From: Weeksella massiliensis | GTDB taxonomy: Bacteria > Bacteroidota > Bacteroidia > Flavobacteriales > Weeksellaceae | Reading direction: 5' to 3' | Length of the DNA stretch: 50,927 bases | Assembly (NCBI GenBank): GCA_000751595.1 | Contig: CCMH01000053.1 | Coordinates: 1-50,927 of the forward strand | Shown: positions 16,475 through 24,533 of the stretch, in pieces | How the letters are laid out: each line of letters opens with the position of its first letter | How positions within the stretch are numbered: the stretch's first letter is position 1 | The notes under the pieces: model-generated | Database searches by the model: none | Told to the model about the DNA's origin: nothing | What the model saw: the letters and a program-made list of their open reading frames with translations, nothing else | Made by a program: the position numbers and the translations under genes

Positions 16475-17287
16475 TTATTGTTTATAAGTTATTACTAAAC
16501 TTTCATCGTACTTTTCTTTGTTATCCGTACACAACTCATTCACTACATAAGCGATTGTCGTCAGTCTTGCTGCATATTTATCATCGGTTTTGATAACCAC
16601 CCACGGCACACTTTTGTTGGTGTTTTTTAGCATTTTATCGATATAATGGGTATAAGTATCCCACAATTCTTGTGCTTTTTTATCCAAAGTCCCGAGCTTC
16701 CATTGTTTCAAAGGATCCGTTTTTCTATCCTCTAAACGTTTTGCTTGTTCTTCTTTACTAATCGATAAAAATATCTTGATGATTTGTATGCCATCTCGTT
16801 GCAGCAATTCTTCTACTTTATTCACATCTTCCTCAAATTGTGTATGTTGCTGTTCGGTACAAAAGCCAAAAACGGGTTCGACAACAGAACGATTATACCA
16901 AGAACGATCGAAAAAAACAATTTCTCCCGCATTGGGCAATTCTTTGATGTAGCGCTGAAAATACCATTGCGTACTTTCTTCATCGGTTGGCTTGGGTAAA
17001 CTGACAACACGTAGTTTTTTGGGATTGAGGTATTGAATAATCCTCGAAATTGTTCCACCTTTTCCGGCAGCATCTCGACCCTCGAAAATAACCAAAACGC
17101 GTTTGTTTTCTGTAATAACTTTGTTTTGTAAACGGTTCAATTTTTTTTGTAAGCGTTCTAAATTTTTTTCATAAGCCAATTGATCCAAAAATTTTTGTTC
17201 TTTTATAATTTTATGATCAACCAGAAAATCAATGATTTCTTGCTTATTTGCAATCTTTTCTAAATCGTTTAAATTGAATTCTGCCAT
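16475..17287 (-). CDS. ppk2: Polyphosphate kinase 2
   Basis: This 270-residue single-domain PPK2 transfers phosphate between polyphosphate and nucleotides, normally making NTP or NDP from polyphosphate. The Walker A motif GRDAAGKGG is at 70-78, and Walker B with the catalytic loop is VFFDRSWYNR at 124-133. The lid region has SKEEQAKRLEDRKTDPLKQWKLG. The intact DRSWYNR and length point to class I (NDP-phosphorylating), but class needs a tree. It is first in an operon with the DUF2007 gene and is divergent from the copper cluster. Confidence 0.95.
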   Translation of the reverse strand: MAEFNLNDLEKIANKQEIIDFLVDHKIIKEQKFLDQLAYEKNLERLQKKLNRLQNKVITENKRVLVIFEGRDAAGKGGTISRIIQYLNPKKLRVVSLPKPTDEESTQWYFQRYIKELPNAGEIVFFDRSWYNRSVVEPVFGFCTEQQHTQFEEDVNKVEELLQRDGIQIIKIFLSISKEEQAKRLEDRKTDPLKQWKLGTLDKKAQELWDTYTHYIDKMLKNTNKSVPWVVIKTDDKYAARLTTIAYVVNELCTDNKEKYDESLVITYKQ

Positions 17288-17362
17288 TCTTTCTTTTGCT
17301 AATGGTATCGAATATAAATAAAAATTCTGAGTAAAATCATAGGTAGGATGAATTATCTCTCT

Positions 17363-17370
17363 TAAATTTG
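17363..17370 (+). promoter_or_regulatory. -7 box upstream of the copper cluster
   Basis: TAAATTTG matches TAnnTTTG. It is followed 2 nt later by a GTG (17373) and 55 nt later by the ATG at 17426. A GGTAGGAT word (17342-17349) lies just upstream. Confidence 0.6.
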
Positions 17371-17425
17371 AAGTGAAAATTATTCTGTTCTGAAAAGTGT
17401 ATTCTACATAGCATTTATTTTAACT

Positions 17426-17761
17426 ATGGCATTTCGACCGATTTTGCCCATGATAGAATATGTGTTGCAATATGATAAGATTGTCAGTGAATACTGTGTC
17501 AATACAGAACGTCCAGAGTTGATGTGTAATGGAAAATGTTACTTGTCAGACCAGTTAGAGGATAGTTTTTCAACCGATCAGGACGGCAACAAACAAATCA
17601 GCCCGAAACTTAATAGTGCCGATGGTTTTGTGTTGATGATCGAGAAGGAAGAGAATATTTCCCTGCCAATTACCCAAAAAAGAAGAACGTTTTTCTATAC
17701 AGTTTTTCATTTCTCCGATTCACACATTCGTCAAGTGTGGCAACCACCTACATTAGCTTAA
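17426..17761 (+). CDS. CNGKC-motif membrane protein, metal-cluster associated; N-terminus possibly frameshifted
   Basis: From ATG 17426 this encodes 111 residues: RPILPMIEYVLQYDKIVSEYC, then RPELMCNGKCYLSDQLEDSF. The CNGKCYL core and the hydrophobic lead-in are shared by a family of small Bacteroidota membrane proteins found near copper genes; I know of no assigned function. The frame is open upstream and reads LKSVFYIAFILT, a convincing membrane segment, but it has no ATG, GTG or TTG. A GTG at 17373 begins MKIILF in another frame, which stops at a TGA exactly where the hydrophobic frame begins. One missing base near 17390 would join them. The true N-terminus is therefore uncertain. Confidence 0.65.
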   Translation: MAFRPILPMIEYVLQYDKIVSEYCVNTERPELMCNGKCYLSDQLEDSFSTDQDGNKQISPKLNSADGFVLMIEKEENISLPITQKRRTFFYTVFHFSDSHIRQVWQPPTLA

Positions 17762-17905
17762 TTTTCTTCGTTTAATATCATGAGTTTTTTGGGGGAATAT
17801 CCTACCAGAAAATTATCATGTATCCTAAAATTTTATAAAAATAAAGTACTAATAAATTGCCTGTTTTGCTGATTTTGAGCAAGATGAGGTGTTGTAAATA
17901 TTATA

Positions 17906-18181
17906 ATGATGAAAAAAATAATTTCCCTTACTATAATCAGTGTTTTTGTATTGGCTTCTTGCGAAACAAAAACCGAACCCGAAGTAAATGTGGCTCATGA
18001 GATGACTGCTAGTCAACGTCTTGACGTTGTTGTGGACAATGAAATAGATCCTGTATGTGGAATGAAAACTTCTGAACATCTCTCTGATACTGTGCATTAC
18101 GAAGGTAAAGTCTATGGATTTTGCTCAGCTATGTGCAAAGAAGAGTTTCTAGAAGAACCTACAAAATACATTCATGAGTAA
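17906..18181 (+). CDS. YHS-domain lipoprotein
   Basis: This 91-residue lipoprotein has a lipobox VLASC (Cys19). Its mature part is one YHS/TRASH-like metal domain: DPVCGM with Cys51, then GFCSAMC with Cys73 and Cys77, spacing typical of copper- or heavy-metal-binding YHS domains. It probably sits on the periplasmic face of a membrane as a metal acceptor or carrier. It overlaps the SCO gene by 8 bp, so the two are translationally coupled. Metal type is inferred from the SCO and MbnP/MbnH neighbours. Confidence 0.85.
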   Translation: MMKKIISLTIISVFVLASCETKTEPEVNVAHEMTASQRLDVVVDNEIDPVCGMKTSEHLSDTVHYEGKVYGFCSAMCKEEFLEEPTKYIHE

Positions 18182-18836
18182 ACGAATTTTGAGTTTCATC
18201 GGTGTGTTTGCAATTTTTGCAGCCGCTGTAATTTGGTACAAATCAAGTAAGAAAGATGAGCTTTTTACCGTGATGAATGTTCCAGATTTTTCGTTGACTG
18301 ATCAGCACAAGCAAACGATAACGGCCGAAAAAATGAAGGGAAAAGTCTATGTTGTAGAATTTTTCTTTGCCAGTTGTCCTACAATTTGTCCAGTGATGAA
18401 CAAGAATCTGAGAATGGTGGAGGATCAAATCAATAATCCAAATTTTGGGATAATTTCAATTACGATCGATCCCAAAAGAGATACATCAGAACGTTTGGCT
18501 GAACATGCAGAAAAGTTGGGTGTGAAATCGCCTAATTGGCATTTCTTGACAGGGAATCGTGATGAGATTGTAGCACTGAGTAAGCAATTTAATATCTATG
18601 TTGGCGAAGATGAAGCGACCGCAGAAGGATTGAATCATAGCGGAAAATTTGCATTAGTCGATCAGAATGGGAAAATACGAAGTCGTTATTTGCCGAATGG
18701 TATGCCTATGTTGTATTATTCTGGACTCAACTATACCGATCCCGAAGGGAAAAATCCATCGCTGAAAGGAACGTATCATCCAGAGGTGGAACTCTTAATC
18801 GAAGACATTCATAAATTATTAAATGAACAACATTAG
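18174..18836 (+). CDS. SCO family copper chaperone
   Basis: This 220-residue SCO1/SenC protein is anchored by an N-terminal helix (about 5-22), with a periplasmic thioredoxin-like fold. The copper site is CPTIC (Cys68, Cys72), with the distal His155 in GLNHSGKFALVD. SCO proteins deliver copper to the CuA site of cytochrome oxidase or act in periplasmic thiol redox. Here the gene lies with a YHS lipoprotein and MbnP/MbnH-like genes, suggesting a general periplasmic copper route. Confidence 0.93.
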   Translation: MSKRILSFIGVFAIFAAAVIWYKSSKKDELFTVMNVPDFSLTDQHKQTITAEKMKGKVYVVEFFFASCPTICPVMNKNLRMVEDQINNPNFGIISITIDPKRDTSERLAEHAEKLGVKSPNWHFLTGNRDEIVALSKQFNIYVGEDEATAEGLNHSGKFALVDQNGKIRSRYLPNGMPMLYYSGLNYTDPEGKNPSLKGTYHPEVELLIEDIHKLLNEQH

Positions 18837-18939
18837 GTAGTTTCCTAACAAAAAATTAGTAGAGCATAAATCGATGTTTTTTTTGATAAAAAGAAAGCGC
18901 AAACTATATCTATGCTCAAAAATCAAACAAAAATTAATC

Positions 18940-19791
18940 ATGTACAAATATTCTAAATTAGCTCTATCAATAGGATTGAGCCTGTTATTCTTAAGTTTTT
19001 TTACAGCGTGTAAATCAGATGATGATTTTGCAACCATCGACGAATCAAAAAATGGTCAACTCGAACTGAAATTCGAAAATGGTTTCGAAGGAGTGGGTGG
19101 AATAGTGCTGAATGCCACTACACAACAATCAGAATTGGGGCAATATTTCAATTTTTCTACCCTAAAATACATCGTTAGTAATGTAGAATTGATTGATGAA
19201 AACGGTCAAGTTTTTTCCTACCATTATAATAATCCAGACGAAGGTGCTTTTGTAATCAACCAAGAAAATGCAAAAGCCAATATTGTGTATGTGCAACTGA
19301 AAGATATTCCGCAACGCAAATACACTAAGTTGAGATTTGGGTTAGGAATCGAACAGTCGGCTTATCTAATGGGACATGATGGGCAAGCGAAATTTTGGAA
19401 CGAAGCCAAATTGCAAGGTATGACTTGGGCGTGGGCTTCGGGTTATGTTTTTGCAAAACTAGAAGGGAAATATGGGCAAGATGATGCCGTGACGCCATAC
19501 AAAAACCACACAGGAAATATGGGGAATGTGATTGCGAACGGAACAGCAGATTTGTACCGAGTTGTCGAGCTCGATTTGCCAACAAGTGCGCGAGTAAGCT
19601 CGAAAATAAAACCTTCGATTCATATCATGGCGAATCTTAATCATTTTTTGAGTGGCGAGAAAAAATTATTGCTCGATAAAACAAACGACGATACCATGGG
19701 GTCATCACCGTTCATGGTGGACGTTACCAATAATTTATCGAAAATGTTTCGCGTAGATCATGTGCATAATAATGATGCTCCACAAAACTAA
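18940..19791 (+). CDS. MbnP-like copper-binding lipoprotein
   Basis: This 283-residue protein has a lipobox FFTAC (Cys24), then an Asp-rich linker and the MbnP domain (LKFENGFEGVGGIVLN, NFSTLKYIVSNVELI, IPQRKYTKLRFGLGIE). MbnP proteins partner with MbnH di-haem enzymes, which oxidise a Trp in MbnP to kynurenine to build a copper site. Candidate Trp residues are Trp153, Trp163 and Trp165 (the last two in MTWAWASGY). The start is ATG 18940, where the signal peptide begins; the upstream in-frame ATG at 18874 adds a basic leader unlike a signal peptide. The mbnH-like gene follows after 3 bp. Confidence 0.88.
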   Translation: MYKYSKLALSIGLSLLFLSFFTACKSDDDFATIDESKNGQLELKFENGFEGVGGIVLNATTQQSELGQYFNFSTLKYIVSNVELIDENGQVFSYHYNNPDEGAFVINQENAKANIVYVQLKDIPQRKYTKLRFGLGIEQSAYLMGHDGQAKFWNEAKLQGMTWAWASGYVFAKLEGKYGQDDAVTPYKNHTGNMGNVIANGTADLYRVVELDLPTSARVSSKIKPSIHIMANLNHFLSGEKKLLLDKTNDDTMGSSPFMVDVTNNLSKMFRVDHVHNNDAPQN

Positions 19792-19794
19792 AAG

Positions 19795-20838
19795 ATGAAG
19801 AAATTTATTTTTTGTTTTTTCGTGTTGATGTTTTTTTCGAGTTGCGATTCGGATGATATCGATTTCGGAGAACCTTTAATCAATGAAGAATTTACTTTGT
19901 TATATCCGGATTATTTTCCGGATATAGCAAATTCTTCTACTCAAAATTCCTTAACAAAACAAGGAGTAGAATTGGGACGGAAGTTATTCTATGACGGACG
20001 TTTATCGAGGAACAACACGATTTCGTGCGGAACTTGTCATATCCAAGAAAATGCGTTTACACATCACGGGCATAATGTGAGTCATGGGATCGATGGGCGC
20101 TTAGGGATTCGCAATGCCCCACCGATACAGAATCTTGCTTTTACCAAACATTTCAATTGGGATGGGGTTCTTCACGACCTAAGCATGCAACCGCTGATTC
20201 CGATTACAACGTTCGAAGAAATGGATAGTTCGATGGAAGAAGTTGTAGAAAAGTTGAAAAACGATGCACTTTATCGGAAATATTTTCGGGTTGTTTTTGG
20301 TGATGAAGCTATCAATGGACACCGCATTCTTTTGGCTTTGGATCAGTTCATGCGAAGTGTAATTTCTTCCAATTCTAAGTACGACCAATTCTTGCAAAAT
20401 AAAATTGCTTTGACTACAGAAGAACAAAAAGGACTGAGTTTGTTTCAAGCCAAATGCAGCACTTGCCATACCGGAACACTCCAAACCGATCAAAGTTTTA
20501 GAAATACAGGCTTGTATTATGATCCTCAATACCAAGATGCAGGTCGATTTAGAGTAACCTTAGATTCGGTAGATTGGATGATGTTTCGAGTGCCAAGTTT
20601 GCGAAATGTAGAACTCACAGCACCTTATATGCACGATGGACGTTTTTATAGTTTAGAGGCAGTTCTCAATCATTATAGCAATGGTATACGAAATACCCAA
20701 AATTTGGATCCTGTTTTTCTGCAAGCTTCTCGCCCCGGAATCCCGATGACGACCGAAGAAAAAACAGCAATTATTGCGTTTCTAAAAACACTGACCGATT
20801 TAGATTTTATTAATAATCCTGCGTATGCAGAATTCTAA
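19795..20838 (+). CDS. MbnH-like di-haem cytochrome c peroxidase family protein
   Basis: This 347-residue lipoprotein (lipobox FFSSC, Cys17) has two c-type haem motifs, CGTCH (78-82) and CSTCH (221-225). Later landmarks are FRVPSLRNVELTAPYMHDG and TEEKTAIIAFLKTL. The layout matches bacterial di-haem peroxidases/MauG relatives of the MbnH group. With the adjacent MbnP-like protein it probably performs tryptophan oxidation on that partner. A classical peroxidase role is the alternative, but gene pairing favours MbnH. Periplasmic location requires cytochrome c maturation genes, which are not in the window. Confidence 0.9.
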   Translation: MKKFIFCFFVLMFFSSCDSDDIDFGEPLINEEFTLLYPDYFPDIANSSTQNSLTKQGVELGRKLFYDGRLSRNNTISCGTCHIQENAFTHHGHNVSHGIDGRLGIRNAPPIQNLAFTKHFNWDGVLHDLSMQPLIPITTFEEMDSSMEEVVEKLKNDALYRKYFRVVFGDEAINGHRILLALDQFMRSVISSNSKYDQFLQNKIALTTEEQKGLSLFQAKCSTCHTGTLQTDQSFRNTGLYYDPQYQDAGRFRVTLDSVDWMMFRVPSLRNVELTAPYMHDGRFYSLEAVLNHYSNGIRNTQNLDPVFLQASRPGIPMTTEEKTAIIAFLKTLTDLDFINNPAYAEF

Positions 20839-20847
20839 TTTTTTATC

Positions 20848-21801
20848 ATGAACAAAATTCAATTCAATAGTATATTTTTTATCCTTTTATTCAGTAGTTC
20901 AGTAAGTTGGGCGAATCATTCAGATTTTTCTTCTAATGAAAAATATTTTCCGCCTGAAGAAGATTGCGATGCTTGTGGTTGTACCACTTCTGCGATGAGC
21001 AACGGAATAGAATCGTTAATGACGAATAAATTTATCGGTGTTCGTTATTTGTATCAACATTATCGCGCGCAAGAAGATGCTTTTAGCAAAGAACTTTCTC
21101 AGAAACAAAATTTCCAGACGACTTTGCTTTGGATGCGGTATCCAATTTCTGATCGGATAGAAGTTGCCGCAGCGATTCCGTATCATTTTCATGAGAAAAA
21201 AGGAAAAAATAATGATAAAATTAATGGCTTTGGTGATATGAATGTTACAGGAATTGTTCATGTTCTGAAACCAAAAGGCGATGAAGAAACCAAAGTTCAA
21301 CATAGAATTTCTTTAGCCAGTGGCTTGAAAATTCCGATTGCAAAATTCGATGAGCAATCTGCCGAAACGTCCAACCCGAGTTTCCAATTAGGAACCGGAA
21401 GTTGGGATACACAATTGGCGATGCATTATCATCTTCAGTACGAAAAAAATGCTTTGCAATTGATTACCGATTACAACATAAAATCTTCGAATAAGAAAAA
21501 ATATCGCTTCGGAAATCAGTGGAATCAATTGGTGCAAGTCCAACGTTTTTTCCCAATAGAAAATGGTGGAATCAATGCGAAAATTGGTTTTCAGAACGAA
21601 TTATATGAAGCAAATAAACAGTTTGGCGAAAAAATCCCTAAAACCAAAGGTGATTTACAATTGATGAAATACGCCGTCGAAGCATCCTACCAAAAACTAA
21701 ATTTGGGTGTGGAATTTTATCAAGCACTTTCATCTAACCTAAATTCTGGCGAAGTAGAGGCGAAGCATCGAATAGGTGTTTTTGTTAATTATGCTTTGTA
21801 G
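20848..21801 (+). CDS. Outer-membrane beta-barrel transporter of the MbnP/MbnH cluster
   Basis: This 317-residue protein has a signal peptide (to SVSWA) and a Cys-rich N-terminal patch CDACGC (Cys40, Cys43, Cys45). A series of amphipathic strands with alternating aromatic residues follows (FIGVRYLYQHYRAQ, RIEVAAAIPYHFHEK, GDMNVTGIVHVL), ending in VGVFVNYAL-like C-terminal strands (HRIGVFVNYAL). This suggests an outer-membrane barrel of the MetA-pathway/porin-like type. It lies 9 bp after the mbnH-like gene and before a strong terminator. Copper transport or sensing is inferred from context and the Cys patch only. Confidence 0.7.
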   Translation: MNKIQFNSIFFILLFSSSVSWANHSDFSSNEKYFPPEEDCDACGCTTSAMSNGIESLMTNKFIGVRYLYQHYRAQEDAFSKELSQKQNFQTTLLWMRYPISDRIEVAAAIPYHFHEKKGKNNDKINGFGDMNVTGIVHVLKPKGDEETKVQHRISLASGLKIPIAKFDEQSAETSNPSFQLGTGSWDTQLAMHYHLQYEKNALQLITDYNIKSSNKKKYRFGNQWNQLVQVQRFFPIENGGINAKIGFQNELYEANKQFGEKIPKTKGDLQLMKYAVEASYQKLNLGVEFYQALSSNLNSGEVEAKHRIGVFVNYAL

Positions 21802-21820
21802 TTTTTGGTTTAAGGTTTTG

Positions 21821-21850
21821 AAAACGAATCATACATGTATGATTCGTTTT
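21821..21850. terminator. Terminator of the copper cluster
   Basis: AAAACGAATCATACA (21821-21835) and its exact complement (21836-21850) form a perfect 30-bp palindrome, continued by T residues. Confidence 0.85.
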
Positions 21851-22466
21851 TTTATGGAAATTAAATAAAAAGTATATCTACAAAGAATGCAGGCAGAATA
21901 AGTTATCATTTCTATAAAATTCTACCAATAACTTTTCTATAATGAAGACGATTTTATATTCTGTTGGAAAAATCGATATATATCTATCAGCATGGCCAGT
22001 CTTTTTTTGAAATGTTTTGTTTAAAGAAATCGAAATATTATATATTCTATTAAAATATCAACAATTCATACAATCGAAAATATTAGTTGGATATAGGAAC
22101 ACCGAAGGAGATACGAACAAGCACCGAAGAAAGGATATAGAAGGGATATAGAATCGATATAGCCGGGATATAGAAATGATATAGAAAAGTGTCTAAAAAA
22201 ACATCAATTCGGTTTGTTTATAAGAGAATTCGTTGGTCTTTATAAATAATTATCACAAATTTTATTCATATCTGCATCTGTTAGGAGAGGAATTAAATTG
22301 AATTTCTTCAGATATATTTATCTAAAGACATTAATTGTCTGTTTGTTATATGATATTATTTTACGTTCAAAATTTTCAAATAGTAATGATTCGTTCTTTT
22401 GTTTTTGAATAGGAAAGGATTTGATAGAACATTTTTCTAAAAATACTTACATACCGCATAAAATTT
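21851..22466. other. Long intergenic region before rlmD
   Basis: About 615 bp without a credible gene on either strand. It is very AT-rich apart from 22080-22190, which is G-richer on the plus strand and holds an 11-bp tandem repeat array. I see no tRNA-like fold, and apart from the rlmD -7 box at its right edge no clear promoter. A regulatory RNA cannot be excluded. Confidence 0.6.
22133..22187. repeat. Five tandem copies of an 11-bp repeat
   Basis: The units are GGATATAGAAG, GGATATAGAAT, CGATATAGCCG, GGATATAGAAA and TGATATAGAAA, with invariant core GATATAG at 11-bp spacing (about one helical turn). A stray GGATATAGG lies at 22089, and CACCGAAG occurs twice between it and the array. The period is not a multiple of 3 and the stretch is non-coding, so it is a DNA-level repeat. 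Confidence 0.85.
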
Positions 22467-22474
22467 TATCTTTG
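22467..22474 (+). promoter_or_regulatory. -7 box directly before rlmD
   Basis: TATCTTTG is followed by only 4 nt (caca) before the ATG at 22479, implying a leaderless or near-leaderless transcript. Confidence 0.65.
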
Positions 22475-22478
22475 CACA

Positions 22479-23894
22479 ATGGCAAAAAAGAGACAAACAA
22501 TAATCCTGAACCAGATAGACGTTTTACGCGCTGGTGCTAAAGGAGTTTCGATAGGAAAATTAGAGGACGGAAAAACCATTCTAATCAAAGATGCAATTCC
22601 GGGCGATGTGGTGGATGTACAAGTTACCAAAAAAAGAAAAAGTTATTTAGAGGGTAAAGCCATCGCCTACCATAAAAAATCTGCCGATAGAGTAGAACCC
22701 GAGTGCGAACATTTTGGGGTTTGTGGTGGGTGCAAGTGGCAAGATATGCGCTATGATGCACAATTGCGCTACAAGCAAGAAGAAGTGGTGAATAACCTAA
22801 TCCGAATCGGAGGTTTCCCAGATTTGTCTGCCGAATTGTTACCCATTCTTGGTAGCGAACAAGCATATTGGTACCGAAATAAACTAGAATTTACGTTTTC
22901 TAATGCTAGATGGTTAACCTTAGAAGAAATAAATTCTACCGATGAGTTCAACGACAGAAATGCTTTAGGTTTTCATATTCCTGGTCAATGGTCGAAAGTT
23001 CTCGATATTCATCGTTGTCATTTGCAACGAGATCCTTCGAATGCGATTCGTTTAGAAGCCAAAAGGTTTGCCATAGAAAATGAATTCGACTTTTTTGATT
23101 TGTATAAACAAGAAGGCTTCCTAAGAACCTTGATGATTCGTACCTCACAAAACGGACAAGTGATGGTTCTGGTACAATTCTTCAGAGAAGAGAAAGAAAA
23201 TAGAGAAGCGTTTTTACAAAATCTACACGATAAATTTCCAGAAATCACGTCTTTGTTATATGCCATCAATCCGAAACAAAACGATTCGGTGTACGATTTA
23301 GATATTCAGGTTTTTGCGGGTGAAGATCATATTGTAGAGCAAATGGAAGATCTACACTTCAAAATCGGACCTAAATCATTCTACCAAACTAATCCGCAAC
23401 AAGCCTATGAGTTGTATAAATTGACCCGTGATTTTGCTGGACTTACCGGAGAAGAACTGGTGTACGATTTATACACAGGAACCGGAACTATAGCCCAATT
23501 CGTATCGAAAAAAGCTAAGAAAGTTGTTGGGGTAGAATCTGTAGCAGAAGCTATTGATGCTGCAAAAGCAGCGGCAGAATTGAACGGTATTACCAATTGC
23601 GAGTTTTTCTGTGGCGATATGAAAGATGTGTTGAATGAAGATTTTATTCAACAACATGGTATTCCTGATGTGTTGATTACCGATCCGCCTCGCGATGGAA
23701 TGCATAGAAAAGTTGTGGAAAATATTCTCTTCATGAATCCGAAAAGAATTGTGTACGTTTCGTGTAATTCGGCAACGCAAGCAAGAGATCTAGAATTGAT
23801 GAAAGAGCAATATAAAATTGTTAAAGTTCAGCCAGTTGATATGTTTCCGCAGACGCATCATGTAGAAAATATCGTACTTTTAGAGCGAATTTAA
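22479..23894 (+). CDS. rlmD: 23S rRNA (uracil-C5)-methyltransferase RlmD
   Basis: This 471-residue RNA m5U methyltransferase has an N-terminal TRAM domain (about 1-65), 4Fe-4S cluster cysteines Cys76, Cys82 and Cys85 (CEHFGVCGGC) with a fourth likely in DIHRCHLQRD, and the SAM-binding domain (VYDLYTGTGTIAQFVS, ITDPPRDGMH). The catalytic Cys is in IVYVSCNSATQARDL. RlmD-type enzymes methylate U1939 of 23S rRNA. RlmC/RumB-like specificity is possible because Bacteroidota enzymes are annotated by similarity. The start sits 4 nt behind a -7 box, and three envelope genes follow in the same direction. Confidence 0.93.
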   Translation: MAKKRQTIILNQIDVLRAGAKGVSIGKLEDGKTILIKDAIPGDVVDVQVTKKRKSYLEGKAIAYHKKSADRVEPECEHFGVCGGCKWQDMRYDAQLRYKQEEVVNNLIRIGGFPDLSAELLPILGSEQAYWYRNKLEFTFSNARWLTLEEINSTDEFNDRNALGFHIPGQWSKVLDIHRCHLQRDPSNAIRLEAKRFAIENEFDFFDLYKQEGFLRTLMIRTSQNGQVMVLVQFFREEKENREAFLQNLHDKFPEITSLLYAINPKQNDSVYDLDIQVFAGEDHIVEQMEDLHFKIGPKSFYQTNPQQAYELYKLTRDFAGLTGEELVYDLYTGTGTIAQFVSKKAKKVVGVESVAEAIDAAKAAAELNGITNCEFFCGDMKDVLNEDFIQQHGIPDVLITDPPRDGMHRKVVENILFMNPKRIVYVSCNSATQARDLELMKEQYKIVKVQPVDMFPQTHHVENIVLLERI

Positions 23895-23906
23895 GCTGAA
23901 AAAAGC

Positions 23907-24533
23907 ATGAAAAAAGTTGTCTTACTTTTGGGGATTTCAATCCTTTTTGGGTTGAGTAGCTGCTTGGACGAAGATATTTGTACGCCGACTTCTGTGCCGA
24001 TGTTGAATCTCGAACTGCTGAACATCGATCAGCCCGAAGAGATTTTTACCGATACTTTATATTATAATCAATATTTAGGAAAAGCAGAAAATGGCGAAGA
24101 TGCCTTTGTGTATCCAAGTTTCAAGAAAGTATATGGAAAGAATTTCCCGCTCAGTTTTCATCAAACCAATAATAAAGAAATAAAAATGGTGATTTATCGC
24201 CGCTCAGATTATTTGGTTTATGCGCAAGATGCCGATGGAAATCGTTTGCAAAATAAAGAAGGAAAAGATAGTATTTTGGGGATGAATAGAACAACTCGAG
24301 ATACACTCATTTTCCGATACGATATAGGTCAAGCGTTTGAGAATACTTCGTGCGGAGCAAAAGTAATTTTCGACAATGTACAATACCAAGGCCCAACTAG
24401 TAATTATTGGATGAAAGAATTGCATCCGACCACAACAGATATTACCGATGATACAACAATCAATTTGCAAATTAAAACTTCTGTTTTTAAGCGTCAGTCT
24501 GATTACCACTGTGCTGAATGCCCAAAACCCTGA
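23907..24533 (+). CDS. DUF6452 family lipoprotein
   Basis: This 208-residue lipoprotein has lipobox GLSSC (Cys19), then DEDICTPTSVPMLNLELLN and beta-rich segments, ending in SDYHCAECPKP. It resembles the DUF6452 proteins encoded next to rlmD and DUF6048 in flavobacteria. No biochemical function is known to me. It starts 12 bp after rlmD and overlaps the next gene by 86 bp, so the three are likely one transcript. Confidence 0.75.
   Translation: MKKVVLLLGISILFGLSSCLDEDICTPTSVPMLNLELLNIDQPEEIFTDTLYYNQYLGKAENGEDAFVYPSFKKVYGKNFPLSFHQTNNKEIKMVIYRRSDYLVYAQDADGNRLQNKEGKDSILGMNRTTRDTLIFRYDIGQAFENTSCGAKVIFDNVQYQGPTSNYWMKELHPTTTDITDDTTINLQIKTSVFKRQSDYHCAECPKP

Noticed and set aside
21851-22466. Possible small RNA or CRISPR-like array in the rlmD upstream gap
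   Set aside because: The 11-bp units are contiguous without spacers, so it is not a CRISPR; no stable RNA fold with a clear terminator was seen.
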